Below the pieces are notes generated by a model. It saw nothing but the letters and a program-made list of their open reading frames with translations, ran no database searches and was not told the origin of the DNA. This document shows, one piece after another, positions 35,003 to 44,618 of a DNA stretch of 64,000 nt. Source of the DNA: Bryobacterales bacterium (GTDB taxonomy: Bacteria; Acidobacteriota; Terriglobia; Bryobacterales; UBA6623); the NCBI GenBank assembly GCA_028819215.1, contig JAPPMG010000003.1, forward strand, positions 28,142-92,141, written 5' to 3'. A program made the translations under genes and the position numbers. How positions within the stretch are numbered: the first letter of the stretch is position 1; each line of letters opens with the position of its first letter.

Positions 35003-36181
35003 ATGAAGCCACAAACGACTCTTGTCCATGCCGGCGAACGGCGACCTCTCGGCAACTACATCCCCGTTTCGACCCCCATCTTCGCCTCTTCGAGTTTCTT
35101 CTACCCAACCACGGAAGAATTGGCGGACGTCTTCGCGGAACGACTGCCGGGCGAAACCTATGCCCGCATGGGCAACCCGACTAGCAACGCCTTGGAAGAG
35201 CAGGTCGCGGCGGTCGAAGGCGGGGGCACCGCCATCGCCACCGCGTCCGGCATGGCGGCGGTGCATCTGGCGCTGATGACCGGGTTGCTGGACCGCCGCC
35301 AAGCCATCGTCGCAGCCGACGTACTCTATGGCGGCACGCTCGAACTGCTGCGGACCGTGCTTCCGTCAGAGGGTGTCGAAGTCCGCTTCTGCGACTTCTG
35401 CGACTTGGAAGCGGTCGAAGCGGCCGTGCGGGAAGTGCGCCCGGCGCTGCTGCTGACCGAGACCATTTCTAATCCCGCGCTACGGGTCGCCGAGCTGGAT
35501 CGCCTCAGGGAAATCGCCAGCGAAAACGACGCCCTCCTATTGGTGGACAACACCTTCACGCCGCTTCTGATCAAGCCGTTCGACCACGGAGCAGACATGG
35601 TCATCCACAGTGCAACGAAGTACTTGGGGGGCCACGGGGACGTTCTGTCCGGGGCTGTCGTTGTCCCGGAAGAGCATGCAGAGGCCCTGCGGCAGACCCA
35701 CCGCTGCCTGGGTGGAAACCTAGGGCCGTTCGAAGCCTACCTGACCATGCGCGGGATCAAGACGCTGCCCCTGCGCATGCGGCGCCACTGCGCCAATGCC
35801 CGCATGGTCTTCGAAGGGCTGCAGGGGCATCCCAAGATCGAGCGGCTCATCTTTCCGGGCGATTCGCAACACCCTGACATCGACACGGTGCGCAGGCTGA
35901 TGCCCCCGGGCGAAGCAGGCGGCGCGGTCGGCATCGATGTCAAGGGAGGGAGCGATGGTGCCTGCGCGTTCTTGGACGCGCTGCGCCTGGCCGCCACCTC
36001 CGCCAGCATCGGCGACCTAACGACATTGGCTCTTCATCCGTCAAGCGCGACGCACCGCATGCTGACCCCAGAAGCGCGGATGGCCCTGGGCATCACCGAT
36101 GGCCTGGTGCGCCTTTCCGTAGGCGCCGAGCATATCGACGACATCATGGCCGACCTCCGCCAAGCACTGGAGCAAGCATGA
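35003..36181 (+). CDS. Cys/Met metabolism PLP-dependent enzyme (cystathionine gamma-synthase / O-acylhomoserine type)
   Basis: A 392-residue fold-type I PLP enzyme. The PLP lysine is Lys206 in HSATKYLGGHGD, the conserved Tyr is Tyr109 in DVLYGGT, and Arg/phosphate contacts are in YARMGNPT. The family includes cystathionine gamma-synthase, O-acetylhomoserine sulfhydrylase and gamma-lyases, and the exact reaction is not decided here. It is followed directly by a second homologue whose ATG overlaps its TGA (ATGA at 36178-36181). Threonine synthase, divergent nearby, uses the same homoserine-derived precursor, which fits a methionine-synthesis role. Confidence 0.87.
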   Translation: MKPQTTLVHAGERRPLGNYIPVSTPIFASSSFFYPTTEELADVFAERLPGETYARMGNPTSNALEEQVAAVEGGGTAIATASGMAAVHLALMTGLLDRRQAIVAADVLYGGTLELLRTVLPSEGVEVRFCDFCDLEAVEAAVREVRPALLLTETISNPALRVAELDRLREIASENDALLLVDNTFTPLLIKPFDHGADMVIHSATKYLGGHGDVLSGAVVVPEEHAEALRQTHRCLGGNLGPFEAYLTMRGIKTLPLRMRRHCANARMVFEGLQGHPKIERLIFPGDSQHPDIDTVRRLMPPGEAGGAVGIDVKGGSDGACAFLDALRLAATSASIGDLTTLALHPSSATHRMLTPEARMALGITDGLVRLSVGAEHIDDIMADLRQALEQA

Positions 36182-37380
36182 AGCAGCAGACTCTCGCCAT
36201 CCACGCCTGCGCGCGAAACGCAGGCGAGCACGAGCGCTTCGTGGCCTCGGCCCCTCCGCTTGAAACCGCCGCCAGCTTCCACTACAGGAGCGCCGCCGAC
36301 CTGACGGCGGTCGCGAACGGCGAAATCGACGGGTTCGTCTACCAGCGTTACGGCAATCCATCCGCAGACGCCCTCCAGCGTCAGATCGCCGCCCTCGATA
36401 GCGCCGCCAGCGCCTTGGCGTGCAGTTCTGGCATGGCCGCGATGCACATCGGCCTGCTCACGGCCTTGCGAGACCGCCCGAAGACGATTCTGGCGGCCAA
36501 CGTGCTGTTCGGCCAAACGTTCCAGCTACTGCAGCTGATGGAGCAGCAGGGTTTCGTTGCGCGCTTCGCCGATCCCTGCGATCTAGCCCAGTTCGAGGCC
36601 GCGCTCGACCAGACCGAGACTGGCTGCATCCTGATCGAGACCATTTCCAACCCGCTCCTGCGCGTGCCGCAGATCGACTCGATCGCCAAGATCGCCGCCC
36701 AGCGCGGAGTGCCGGTAGTGGTGGATGCGACGTTTGCCCCTCCCGTGATGAGCCGTCCGCTCGAGTCCGGCGCAACCGCGGTCGTTCACAGCGTGACCAA
36801 GTATCTGGCTGGCCACGCCGACGTCCTCGGTGGCATCGTGACCTGTGGCGAAGCGGACGCCGAGTACATGCAGGAGCTGGGCCGCCACTTCGGCCCGAAC
36901 CTCGGACCATTTCAGTGTTTCCTGGCCGCTCGCGGGATCAAGACGCTGCCGATGCGCATGGAGGAGCACTGCCGCAATGCCCTAGCTGTCGCTCGGGCGC
37001 TCGAGCGGCACCCGGGCGTGAGTGCTGTTCACTATCCCGGACTCCCCGGCCACCCTGATCGGGCCGTGGCGGAGCGCCAGTTCGATCGGGACACGCAAGG
37101 GGCGACGATGTCTGGTGGCATCGTCAGCTTCGAAATTCTGGATGCGGATCAACCGAAGACGTTCCGCTTCATGAACGCCTTGCGGCTTGTGGTCCGCACG
37201 TTGAGCCTGGGAGACGTGCACTCGCTGATCACGCACCCGGCTACCACCACCCATCGAAACATCGGAGAGAAGCGCCGCCAGAGGCTGGGCATTACCGACA
37301 ACATGGTGCGGTTTTCGGTCGGGATCGAGGATCCCGACGACATCGTGGCAGATGTGGTGCAGGCACTGGAATGCGTCTAG
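36178..37380 (+). CDS. Second Cys/Met metabolism PLP-dependent enzyme, Tyr-to-Phe variant
   Basis: A 400-residue homologue of the preceding protein, translationally coupled to it (ATGA overlap). The PLP lysine is kept (Lys208 in HSVTKYLAGHADVLGG), as are YQRYGNPSADAL and ETISNPLLRVPQ. The active-site Tyr that normally stacks on PLP and acts in catalysis is replaced by Phe111 (NVLFGQT). The N-terminus also differs (a long insertion AREA ... ERFVASAPP). It may have a changed reaction, be a partner subunit of the first enzyme, or both. Divergence from its neighbour is substantial, so the tandem is not recent. Confidence 0.85.
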   Translation: MKQQTLAIHACARNAGEHERFVASAPPLETAASFHYRSAADLTAVANGEIDGFVYQRYGNPSADALQRQIAALDSAASALACSSGMAAMHIGLLTALRDRPKTILAANVLFGQTFQLLQLMEQQGFVARFADPCDLAQFEAALDQTETGCILIETISNPLLRVPQIDSIAKIAAQRGVPVVVDATFAPPVMSRPLESGATAVVHSVTKYLAGHADVLGGIVTCGEADAEYMQELGRHFGPNLGPFQCFLAARGIKTLPMRMEEHCRNALAVARALERHPGVSAVHYPGLPGHPDRAVAERQFDRDTQGATMSGGIVSFEILDADQPKTFRFMNALRLVVRTLSLGDVHSLITHPATTTHRNIGEKRRQRLGITDNMVRFSVGIEDPDDIVADVVQALECV

Positions 37381-37572
37381 CGTTCACGGCGCGGTTGGCA
37401 CGCCCGACAGCAAGGGCACTATCTTGCCCAGAACTTATTCAGCCAGGTCGCGTTGAATCCGCGACGGGACCGCCTCGGACTCAGCCGCATGGGCGCTCGG
37501 GAACCTGAAGCCTCAGGGCGGGGTCTACATCGATTGCTTCACTGGCGTTCGCGCCATTCAGAGAGGGCCAAG

Positions 37573-38619
37573 ATGGCAATCAAGTCGATCTGCCGCTCCG
37601 CCGTACTAGCTATTGCCGGAACGGGGCTCTGTTCGTCGGCTTTCGCACAGGATCTGCGCCGGGATCTGCACGCAGGCAGCAACATCTCGCAGGACGAGGC
37701 TACGTCGCTCGAATCGCAGCTTATCGAGAGCCCTGAAGATCTGTCCGCGCGGGCTCGCCTGGTCGGCCACTACGCTGATCAGCGATTCCAGAACGATGCG
37801 GCTCGCGCCAAGCACCTAGTGCATGTCCTCTGGTTCATCAAGAACGCACCGGAGGCGAACCTGCTGGCTGGCCCCGAGGTTCTCATCTTCGAAGCCTTCG
37901 CGGCTGACGGCTACGCGAAAGGAAAGGACGCTTGGTCTTCACATCTCGAGAACAACCCGAATAACCTCAGGATCTTGAAGCACGCGGCGAACTTCTTTCG
38001 ACTCCACGATCGACAACTCGCCATCCAGATCCTCAACCACGCCCAGTCCCTAGATCAGGAGGAGCCAGAATGGGCCAGGCAATTGGGGCACTTGCACCAG
38101 CTAGACATCAGGCTGCTCGATGGCACGCGAGATCCAGCGGCTGCCAAGCGAGCGCTTGCACAGTTTGAGCGCGCTTATGAATTGTCAGACGAACTGGGAC
38201 GGGAAGCCATGTTGAGATATCTCGGCACTTCAGCGTTTCAGTCAGGGAACTTCGAAAAAGCCACGGCATACGCCGGGAAGATGCTGGAAGAGAACGTACA
38301 GGACTGGAACTATGGCAACCGGATCCACTACGGAAACCTCATCCTAGGCCGAATCGCGCTCTTGGAGGGAAACATTGAAGAGGCCAAGGCTCGCCTGGTT
38401 GCGGCCGGAGAAACACCGGGCTCGCCTCAGCTGAATTCGTTCGGGCCCGACATGACGTTAGCACGGGAGTTGCTCGCGCATGGCGATGCCGACGTTGTGC
38501 TCGAGTACCTCTCGCTGTGCTCGGAATTCTGGGAACTCGACCGCGGCGATCTCGAGCGCTGGATCGTCCAAGTCAGGGCTGGGGAAACTCCGGACTTCGG
38601 AGGCAACTTGATGTTCTGA
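37573..38619 (+). CDS. Exported TPR-like protein of unknown function
   Basis: A 348-residue protein. The start at 37573 (ATG, with GAGAGG upstream) gives a clean signal peptide (MAIKSICRSAVLAIAGTG ... SSAFAQ); a longer in-frame version lacks support. The mature part is helical with TPR-like pairs (ARLVGHYADQRFQNDAARAKH, ALAQFERAYELSDELGREAM, EKATAYAGKMLEENV). No known enzyme motif is visible. It probably acts as a periplasmic or outer-membrane scaffold. It is not obviously in an operon. Confidence 0.75.
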   Translation: MAIKSICRSAVLAIAGTGLCSSAFAQDLRRDLHAGSNISQDEATSLESQLIESPEDLSARARLVGHYADQRFQNDAARAKHLVHVLWFIKNAPEANLLAGPEVLIFEAFAADGYAKGKDAWSSHLENNPNNLRILKHAANFFRLHDRQLAIQILNHAQSLDQEEPEWARQLGHLHQLDIRLLDGTRDPAAAKRALAQFERAYELSDELGREAMLRYLGTSAFQSGNFEKATAYAGKMLEENVQDWNYGNRIHYGNLILGRIALLEGNIEEAKARLVAAGETPGSPQLNSFGPDMTLARELLAHGDADVVLEYLSLCSEFWELDRGDLERWIVQVRAGETPDFGGNLMF

Positions 38620-38741
38620 GGGCACCTGGACAACGAGGTAGCTATCTCAGCCGACCGGCCTCAAGGCGTGATTCAGCGCTCAGAAATGACCTTAGTCTCG
38701 CCCGTGTCGTGGTGCCGCCGATCTCGATCGGCATGCGCAAG

Positions 38742-40322
38742 TCAGGGCAGCTTGCAGGTGTAGTTGGCCTCTTGATTCGGATCTCCGCCGGCGTATTCGG
38801 CGCGCTCCGGGTAGACGCACAACGGTCGCGCGCTGGCAATCTTTCCGTCCGTGACCTTTACTGCGGTCAGCGACTCGGGAGCGTCCCCATCCTCGACCCA
38901 GCTCTCCAGCGCATCCAACCAGTCGACGCGGTCCGGCCCGGGGCCACCCGCGCAGTGAAAGACCCCGGGCATGAGGTAGAAGCGGAAATAGTCTCGGACA
39001 TCTGGATCCAGTCCCTCGGCCGCCTCGAAATAGTCGATCGAGCCAAGCGCCGTTAGTGCGGCATCTGACCAGCCGTGCCAAAGCAGCAGCTTGCCGCCGG
39101 CCTGTCTGAAGCCGGTCAGGTCAGGATCGGTGGCATCCAACAACGCTTCAAGATGCTCTGCGTCCGTGCCATAGTCGTCGAAATCGTACGTGGAGTAGTC
39201 GAACTCGGGATCTTGGAATATGAGGTACTTGAAGCCCTGCGTCGCGAATCCGAACTGCGAGCTCGGCTCTCCGTAGGAAGTCATCAAGCGACGGCTGGGC
39301 CCGGTGATCCAAGACTGCCAAGCCGACGGCGCAGACTCGCCACCGAACGGAAAGCCCGGATAGATCTGTCCGCCGGCGTTGCGCGGCCCGCCGTAAACCG
39401 CCGCAATCGCCTCGCGCTGGCGGATGGTGAGGCAGTTGTCCGACGGTGCCTCGCCGGCGCAAACCGGCAGGTCGCTCAGCTGGAAGTCACAATCTCTCGG
39501 ATCGTTGAGGAATCCGTCCGCGACGCCATCGCGAGCATCGCAGCGCCGGAGGATCTCAGACTCGAGCAGCTGTCGGTTCTGCGGCGTGATGACAGGTTCG
39601 TTCAGGGCTGCTGGATCGGGGAAGATACGCTGCATGTTGTAGGCAAAGGCGGCCAGCACGCCGCTGAAGTCATGGGCCGGCGCGCCGGCCACGATCCCGT
39701 CAAAGTCGTCGGGAAAGCGTTGGGCGGACATCAGGGCCTGCCGGCCTCCGTTCGAGCATCCCATGAAGTACGCCCGCTCGGCCGACTCCCCGTAGTAGGC
39801 TCGCACGATCGCTTTCGCCGCTTCGGTCGTCCGATGCACGCCGAAGTAGCCGTAATTGATCCGCCGCTCCGGCTGTCCGTAAGCCCAGTCGGCCCGGATC
39901 CCATTGCCTTGATGTCCGGTATCGGTCGCTGCCGTCGCGTACCCGCGATTCACAGAGAAGCGCCCCTGATAGCCGAGACTGCCGACGAAGCCTCCGCCCC
40001 CTCCCATGAGAAACTTGCCGTTCCAATCATCCGGCAACAAGACCTCGAAGCGGATTTCGCTGCCGACTACGCCAGTGACCTTGCAGTGCGGCACCGTGGC
40101 GCGCGGCGAGAGCGACGGCACGCCCTCAGGCAAGTTCTCGGCCTGGGCCTCCTCACCTCGCGAGGCTGCAGCCTCTTGGATGCGGATGTCGGGAAGCCTC
40201 AGTTTCGCCAAGGCGGCGCAATCCAGCGCGCTGAGAGTTCCGGCGGCCAGGCCGCTTGCGGCCAGCACGACCGCGATCCTTATCGTGCTACTCAAGACAG
40301 GCACTCCTTGTGGTCGGCGCAT
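38742..40322 (-). CDS. Tannase/feruloyl-esterase family protein
   Basis: A 526-residue exported serine esterase. I start it at 40322 (MRRPQGV, with a signal region IRIAVVLAASGLAAGTLSA); an ATG at 40364 is also in frame. The nucleophile is Ser190 in MGCSNGGRQALMSAQRFP. The Asp is likely in LLLWHGWSDAAL and the His in MPGVFHCAGGPGPD. Cys residues beside the Ser and His (GCS, FHC) match the disulfide-linked CS-D-HC arrangement of this family. It contains a large lid domain with extra Cys. Substrates would be gallate or ferulate esters of plant or algal material. It is divergent from the sugar isomerase-like gene. Confidence 0.9.
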   Translation of the reverse strand: MRRPQGVPVLSSTIRIAVVLAASGLAAGTLSALDCAALAKLRLPDIRIQEAAASRGEEAQAENLPEGVPSLSPRATVPHCKVTGVVGSEIRFEVLLPDDWNGKFLMGGGGGFVGSLGYQGRFSVNRGYATAATDTGHQGNGIRADWAYGQPERRINYGYFGVHRTTEAAKAIVRAYYGESAERAYFMGCSNGGRQALMSAQRFPDDFDGIVAGAPAHDFSGVLAAFAYNMQRIFPDPAALNEPVITPQNRQLLESEILRRCDARDGVADGFLNDPRDCDFQLSDLPVCAGEAPSDNCLTIRQREAIAAVYGGPRNAGGQIYPGFPFGGESAPSAWQSWITGPSRRLMTSYGEPSSQFGFATQGFKYLIFQDPEFDYSTYDFDDYGTDAEHLEALLDATDPDLTGFRQAGGKLLLWHGWSDAALTALGSIDYFEAAEGLDPDVRDYFRFYLMPGVFHCAGGPGPDRVDWLDALESWVEDGDAPESLTAVKVTDGKIASARPLCVYPERAEYAGGDPNQEANYTCKLP

Positions 40323-40401
40323 GTCAACACCAACGGCGTAGTTGAGCGTATCAGACCGGCACACTTGACATCATGGACCGTTATGGCTGAATCTACGGCA
40401 C

Positions 40402-41244
40402 ATGCATAGACGCGAATGGATCATGGCCGCCTTGGCTTCAGCCGCACTGCCCCTGCAAGGGGACAATCACCAGATCGAACGCGCCGTCATCGACAGCATG
40501 CTGCCCAAGGACCTGCCGTTGGTCGACCGCTTCAAGCTGGCAGTCGAGGTCGGGTTCAAGTCGATGGAGGTTCGGGCCGTCGAGGACGACGCCGATGCGC
40601 AAGCGATCCATGATGCGGCTCAAGTCGCCGGCTTGCGCATCCACTCGGTGATGAATCAGACGCACTGGCGCCACCCGCTGTCCTCGCCGGACCCCGCAGA
40701 CGTCGAAGCCTGCGTGGTCGGCATGCGAGCGTCATTGCGCCAAGCCCGACTTTACGGTGCCAACGCCGTCTTGCTGGTCCCTGCAGTCGTGCGCTCGGAC
40801 ACGACCTACGAACAAGCCTGGGAGCGCTCCCAAGCCGAAATCCGCAAGCTCATCCCGCTGGCCGAAGAGCACGATGTGATGATTGCCGTGGAAGATGTCT
40901 GGAACAAATTCCTCCTTACGGCTCGCGATTTTCGGCAGTACATCGACGAGTTCAACCACCCCATGGTCAAGGCCTACTTCGACGTGGGCAACATAGTCCA
41001 CTACGCGGTACCGGAGCACTGGATCCACGAACTGGGCGACCGGATCGTGAAGGTGCATCTTAAGGACTACTCGCGCCGCGAGGGCTTCGTCAACCTCGGC
41101 GATGGCGATGTCGATTGGCCAGCGGTGCGCGAGGCTTTCGCCGCGGTCGGCTACAATGCCGAGGCGACCGTGGAATTGCGCGGTGGTGACCGCGCCTATC
41201 TGGCCGACCTAGGCCAGCGAGTGGATCGATTGCTGGGCCTGTAG
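40402..41244 (+). CDS. Hydroxypyruvate isomerase / sugar-phosphate isomerase-like TIM barrel
   Basis: A 280-residue xylose isomerase-like TIM barrel. It has a short N-terminal hydrophobic stretch (WIMAALASAALPLQG), possibly a signal peptide. The barrel contains EVGFKSMEVRAV, MIAVEDVWNKFLL, AYFDVGNIVHY and VKVHLKDYSR, with putative metal ligands in the VEDVW, DVGN and HLKD segments. The substrate is unknown. A DoxX protein gene follows 43 bases later, probably in the same unit. Confidence 0.83.
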   Translation: MHRREWIMAALASAALPLQGDNHQIERAVIDSMLPKDLPLVDRFKLAVEVGFKSMEVRAVEDDADAQAIHDAAQVAGLRIHSVMNQTHWRHPLSSPDPADVEACVVGMRASLRQARLYGANAVLLVPAVVRSDTTYEQAWERSQAEIRKLIPLAEEHDVMIAVEDVWNKFLLTARDFRQYIDEFNHPMVKAYFDVGNIVHYAVPEHWIHELGDRIVKVHLKDYSRREGFVNLGDGDVDWPAVREAFAAVGYNAEATVELRGGDRAYLADLGQRVDRLLGL

Positions 41245-41287
41245 CGGCTTGGCGGTCTGATCAGGCGAAATATCAAAGGAGACAAAG

Positions 41288-41665
41288 GTGCACTGGCCAT
41301 CGGCGACACACGCGCTATTGCGTATCATGACCGGCTTCTTGTTCGTGCCGCACGGCTATCAGAAGCTGTTCGGGCTTGGCGGCGTGGGTCCCAGGGAAGG
41401 TGCCCTGCCCCTGATCGCTGGCATCATCGAGGTGATCGGCGGGACCCTGATCGTGCTCGGCTGGCAGACCCGCTGGGTGGCTTTTCTGTGCTCGGGCCTG
41501 ATGGCGGCCGCCTATTTCATCGCACACGCCTCCGACGCCTTTCTGCCCCTGCTCAACAGAGGTGAGACGGCTGTTCTGTACTGCTTCGTGTTCCTCTACT
41601 TTTGGGCCAACGGCTCCGGCGTCTGGTCGATCGACAGCCTGCTTGCCAAACGCAAGAGCGCGTGA
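41288..41665 (+). CDS. DoxX family membrane protein
   Basis: A 125-residue protein with four predicted membrane helices typical of DoxX (HGYQKLFGLGG, then LIAGIIEVIGGTLIVLGW, AFLCSGLMAAAYFIAH and LYCFVFLYFWANGSG). It starts at a GTG (41288) preceded by AAAGGAG. DoxX proteins are linked in other organisms to redox or quinone processes, but the role here is not known. It is probably co-transcribed with the upstream sugar isomerase-like gene. Confidence 0.9.
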   Translation: MHWPSATHALLRIMTGFLFVPHGYQKLFGLGGVGPREGALPLIAGIIEVIGGTLIVLGWQTRWVAFLCSGLMAAAYFIAHASDAFLPLLNRGETAVLYCFVFLYFWANGSGVWSIDSLLAKRKSA

Positions 41666-41669
41666 GCGC

Positions 41670-41687
41670 GCCGGTACCTGCACCGGC
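41670..41687 (+). terminator. Hairpin after the DoxX gene
   Basis: GCCGGT (41670-41675) pairs with ACCGGC (41682-41687) around a six-base loop, five bases after the DoxX stop. There is no T-tract; terminator function is inferred. Confidence 0.4.
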
Positions 41688-41786
41688 TAGCGCCGAACTA
41701 GCCGCGTCACCGCAGTACCCTGTCCGTACCGGCACTTTCTCACATCGAGCGCAAGCGCCGGCGCACGAGGGGGTCTTGTCAGGACC

Positions 41787-43184
41787 ATGTCCATAGAGGT
41801 CGCTGCATCGTCGTGTGTCGATGGGAGTCGGGCGTCAAGCCATCGGCCAAATATCGTCTTCGTCGTATTGGACGACGCCCGATTCGACGACTTCGGCTTC
41901 AGCGGCCATCCGTTCGTCAAGACCCCGAACTTCGACCGCGTCGCTACTGAGGGCATCCAGTTCTCCAATGCGTTCGCACCCGTTCCACTCTGCTCCCCGA
42001 ACCGCGCCTGCATTCTGACGGGCTTGTACGCCCACTCCCACGGAATCACTGACAACACCGACCGCAGCGAGCGGTCCCACCAGCTTGGGACCTTCCCGAG
42101 GCTGCTGAACCGTGCCGGTTACGAGACAGCGTTCATTGGAAAGTGGCACATGGGGTTGGATGACACTCGCCGGCCGGGCTTCGACGAATGGGTCTGCATG
42201 CGCGGCCAGGGCGACTACTTCGATCCGGAGGTCAACGACAACGGCCAGCGACGCAGGCTCCCCGGCTATGCCTCGGACATCTTTTCCGAGAGAACGGCCG
42301 AATTCATCTGCCGGAAACGCGACCGGCCCTTCTTGGCGTACCTGTCACACAAGGCCGTCCATCCCAATCTGTTCCAAGATGCGGACGGCAGCATCAATTC
42401 GGTCCCAGAGGACGGCGGCTTCACGCCCCCCGACCGGGTTGCAAGCCTGTATTCCGGTCTCCGCGTTCCTCGTCGGCCGAACGCGGCTTCGTTTGCCAAG
42501 GACAAGCCCGCCCTGCAGAGGCCGCTAAAGGACGTACCGCCGCTCGGGCCCGGCACCGGGACGCCGGACCATGTGATTCGCAACCGGCTGCGCATCCTGA
42601 CGGCCGCCGACGAAGCATTTGGCGCGGTGCTCGGAGCTCTTGAAGAATCCGGGCAGGCAGAAAACACCTGCGTTGTCCTTACGAGCGACCACGGCTACTT
42701 CTACGGTGAACACGGCTTGAATGAGGAGCGGCGCCTTGCTTACGAGGAGAGCATCCGAGTGCCCCTTGCAATCCGCTGGCCAAAGCGGATCGCGGCCGGG
42801 GACGAATCAGAAGCCTTGGTTTCCAGCGTGGACCTAGCTCCGACAATCCTGGGGATGGCTGGGATCAGCGGTCCCGTCGAAACCCATGGCCGGTCACTTC
42901 TGCCCCTGCTCGGCGGCCCCCCTCCCGCGGGCTGGCGCCAGTCTGTGCTAATCGAGTACTTTTCCGACCGCGTCTGGCCTCGAATGGTCGCAATGGGGTA
43001 CCGAGCCGTCCGGACGGAGCGATGGAAATACATCCGCTATACCGATCTCGAGGGGATGGACGAGCTCTACGACCTGTGGAGCGACCCGTACGAGATGTGC
43101 AACCTGTGGAACCATCGAGGCTACGCTGCGACAAAGACGCTTCTCGGCGGTGAACTGGACCGGCTGCTACTAGAATCCTCCTGA
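41787..43184 (+). CDS. Type I sulfatase
   Basis: A 465-residue arylsulfatase-family enzyme. The formylglycine motif is CSPNRACILTG, with Cys69 as the residue to be oxidised (Cys type, matching C-x-P-x-R). Metal ligands are suggested by VVLDDARFDD and LTSDHGYFYGEHG; the second signature is GYETAFIGKWHMG. No clear signal peptide is present at this start, so the location is uncertain. No formylglycine-generating enzyme is encoded nearby, so maturation must come from elsewhere in the genome. The likely role is removal of sulfate from polysaccharides or esters. Confidence 0.92.
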   Translation: MSIEVAASSCVDGSRASSHRPNIVFVVLDDARFDDFGFSGHPFVKTPNFDRVATEGIQFSNAFAPVPLCSPNRACILTGLYAHSHGITDNTDRSERSHQLGTFPRLLNRAGYETAFIGKWHMGLDDTRRPGFDEWVCMRGQGDYFDPEVNDNGQRRRLPGYASDIFSERTAEFICRKRDRPFLAYLSHKAVHPNLFQDADGSINSVPEDGGFTPPDRVASLYSGLRVPRRPNAASFAKDKPALQRPLKDVPPLGPGTGTPDHVIRNRLRILTAADEAFGAVLGALEESGQAENTCVVLTSDHGYFYGEHGLNEERRLAYEESIRVPLAIRWPKRIAAGDESEALVSSVDLAPTILGMAGISGPVETHGRSLLPLLGGPPPAGWRQSVLIEYFSDRVWPRMVAMGYRAVRTERWKYIRYTDLEGMDELYDLWSDPYEMCNLWNHRGYAATKTLLGGELDRLLLESS

Positions 43185-43193
43185 TCGCGTCAC

Positions 43194-43207
43194 CACTTGC
43201 GCAAGTG
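43194..43207. repeat. Perfect 14-bp palindrome between convergent genes
   Basis: CACTTGCGCAAGTG is a perfect palindrome lying nine bases after the stop of the sulfatase gene and about 85 bases from the stop of the convergent nucleotidyltransferase gene. It may be part of a terminator or a protein-binding site. Confidence 0.45.
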
Positions 43208-43290
43208 TGGTCTGAATTGCCAACTACCGACTGGTTTGTGACAGATTCGACTCCTCGAGGCCAATCAGGGGACGCATCGGCTAGCGCCGC

Positions 43291-44586
43291 CTAGCGCAGG
43301 GCGGCGACTCGTCCTCGCGCGAAGGCCAGCGCCTGTTCGCGATCCGCGAGCACGCCTTCGTGCTGCAGTTCGCGCACCTCGGCGAGGACCTTGCCGAAGA
43401 CAGGGCCGGGCTCATACCCTGCCGCGATCAGATCCCGGCCTGTCAACAGCGGGACGAACGGCTCCTCCGCCTGGACTTGCTCGTGATGCTGTCTAGCGAA
43501 CTCGTGGTTGTCGAGCTGACCGTGGCTGGAAACGCAATCGAGCCGGTGCAACTCCAGGTGATCATCGAAGTCCGGCTGTTCGACGAACCTCCGCAACCTC
43601 GAGCGGCGCATGTCCCGCACGTGCGCGAACTTCATGTGGTTAGCGACCAGTGCCAACACGCGCTCTCTCGTGGCGTTGGAAAACCGCAAACGCTTGCAGA
43701 TGGACTCCGCTAGCTCAAGGCCGCGCTCGACATGCCCGTGAAAGCGGATGCGATCCGCCCTTGTGAACGTCTCGGGCTTGCCAACGTCGTGCAACAGGAC
43801 TCCCCATGCCAATGCCAGCGAAGGCCGCTGCAGCCCGTCCAGCATGAGCATCGTATGGGTCCACACGTCGCCCTCGGGATGGTACTGGGGCGGCTGCTCC
43901 ACGCCGCTGAGGGCGGCGACTTCCGGCAGCAACTGCTCGAGCAGCCCGCTTTGGCGCAATAGCTCGAATCCGCGCCGGGCGCTGCCCTCCGTCAAGATTC
44001 GGCCCAACTCGTCGCGCACCCGCTCCGCGGCCACGGATCGCATGGCGGCGGCGTGGTCCCGGATCGCGGCCATCGTGCCGGCCTCGATTTCAAACCCCAA
44101 GCTGGCGGCCAGCCGCACGGCGCGCAGCATCCGCAAGTGGTCTTCCCGGAAACGCTCGGCGGCCGACCCGACAGCCCGGATCAGCCTGCTCTCCAGATCG
44201 GCCGCTCCTCCCGTGAAATCCAACCGCCGGTTCGAAACCGGGTCGAAGAACATAGCGTTTACTGTGAAGTCGCGCCGGATGGCATCTTGCTTGGGATCGT
44301 TGGTGTACGACACGTTGTCAGGCCGACGGCCGTCGCTGTAGGGGCCCTCCCGGCGAAACGTGGCTACTTCTGTGAATCCGTCGTCGTCGCGGACCTGCAC
44401 CACGCCGAAGCGCTGCCCCGCGCGACGCGCCCGCTTGAAAAGTCGCACGACCTGCTCGGGCCGCGCGTCGGTCGCCACGTCCCGGTCCTTGATCGGGCGC
44501 CCCAGCAGTTCGTCACGCACGCAGCCGCCGACCCAATAGGCCTTGAAGCCATTGGATTGGAGCCGTTGGATGACTTGCAGCGACAT
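43291..44586 (-). CDS. cca: CCA tRNA nucleotidyltransferase (class II, with HD domain)
   Basis: A 431-residue class II nucleotidyltransferase. The head domain has GGCVRDELLGRPIKDRDVATDA, with the metal-binding pair Asp34/Asp36; the DFTVNAMFFDP motif and the RIxF-type neck follow, then an HD domain with LLHDVGKPETFTRADRIRFHGH. Such proteins repair or add CCA ends; poly(A) polymerases are hard to distinguish, so the symbol is provisional. The tRNA-Lys in this window already encodes CCA, so repair is the more likely role if that is general. It follows the VWFA gene with a 32-base gap. Confidence 0.82.
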   Translation of the reverse strand: MSLQVIQRLQSNGFKAYWVGGCVRDELLGRPIKDRDVATDARPEQVVRLFKRARRAGQRFGVVQVRDDDGFTEVATFRREGPYSDGRRPDNVSYTNDPKQDAIRRDFTVNAMFFDPVSNRRLDFTGGAADLESRLIRAVGSAAERFREDHLRMLRAVRLAASLGFEIEAGTMAAIRDHAAAMRSVAAERVRDELGRILTEGSARRGFELLRQSGLLEQLLPEVAALSGVEQPPQYHPEGDVWTHTMLMLDGLQRPSLALAWGVLLHDVGKPETFTRADRIRFHGHVERGLELAESICKRLRFSNATRERVLALVANHMKFAHVRDMRRSRLRRFVEQPDFDDHLELHRLDCVSSHGQLDNHEFARQHHEQVQAEEPFVPLLTGRDLIAAGYEPGPVFGKVLAEVRELQHEGVLADREQALAFARGRVAALR

Positions 44587-44618
44587 GTCTCTGCAACTCC
44601 AAGCTCAGCCCGGCGAGG

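Noticed and set aside
39075..40409. Long antisense open frame opposite the tannase-family gene
   Set aside because: The tannase reading frame has all catalytic motifs; the antisense translation is compositionally biased and unrecognised.
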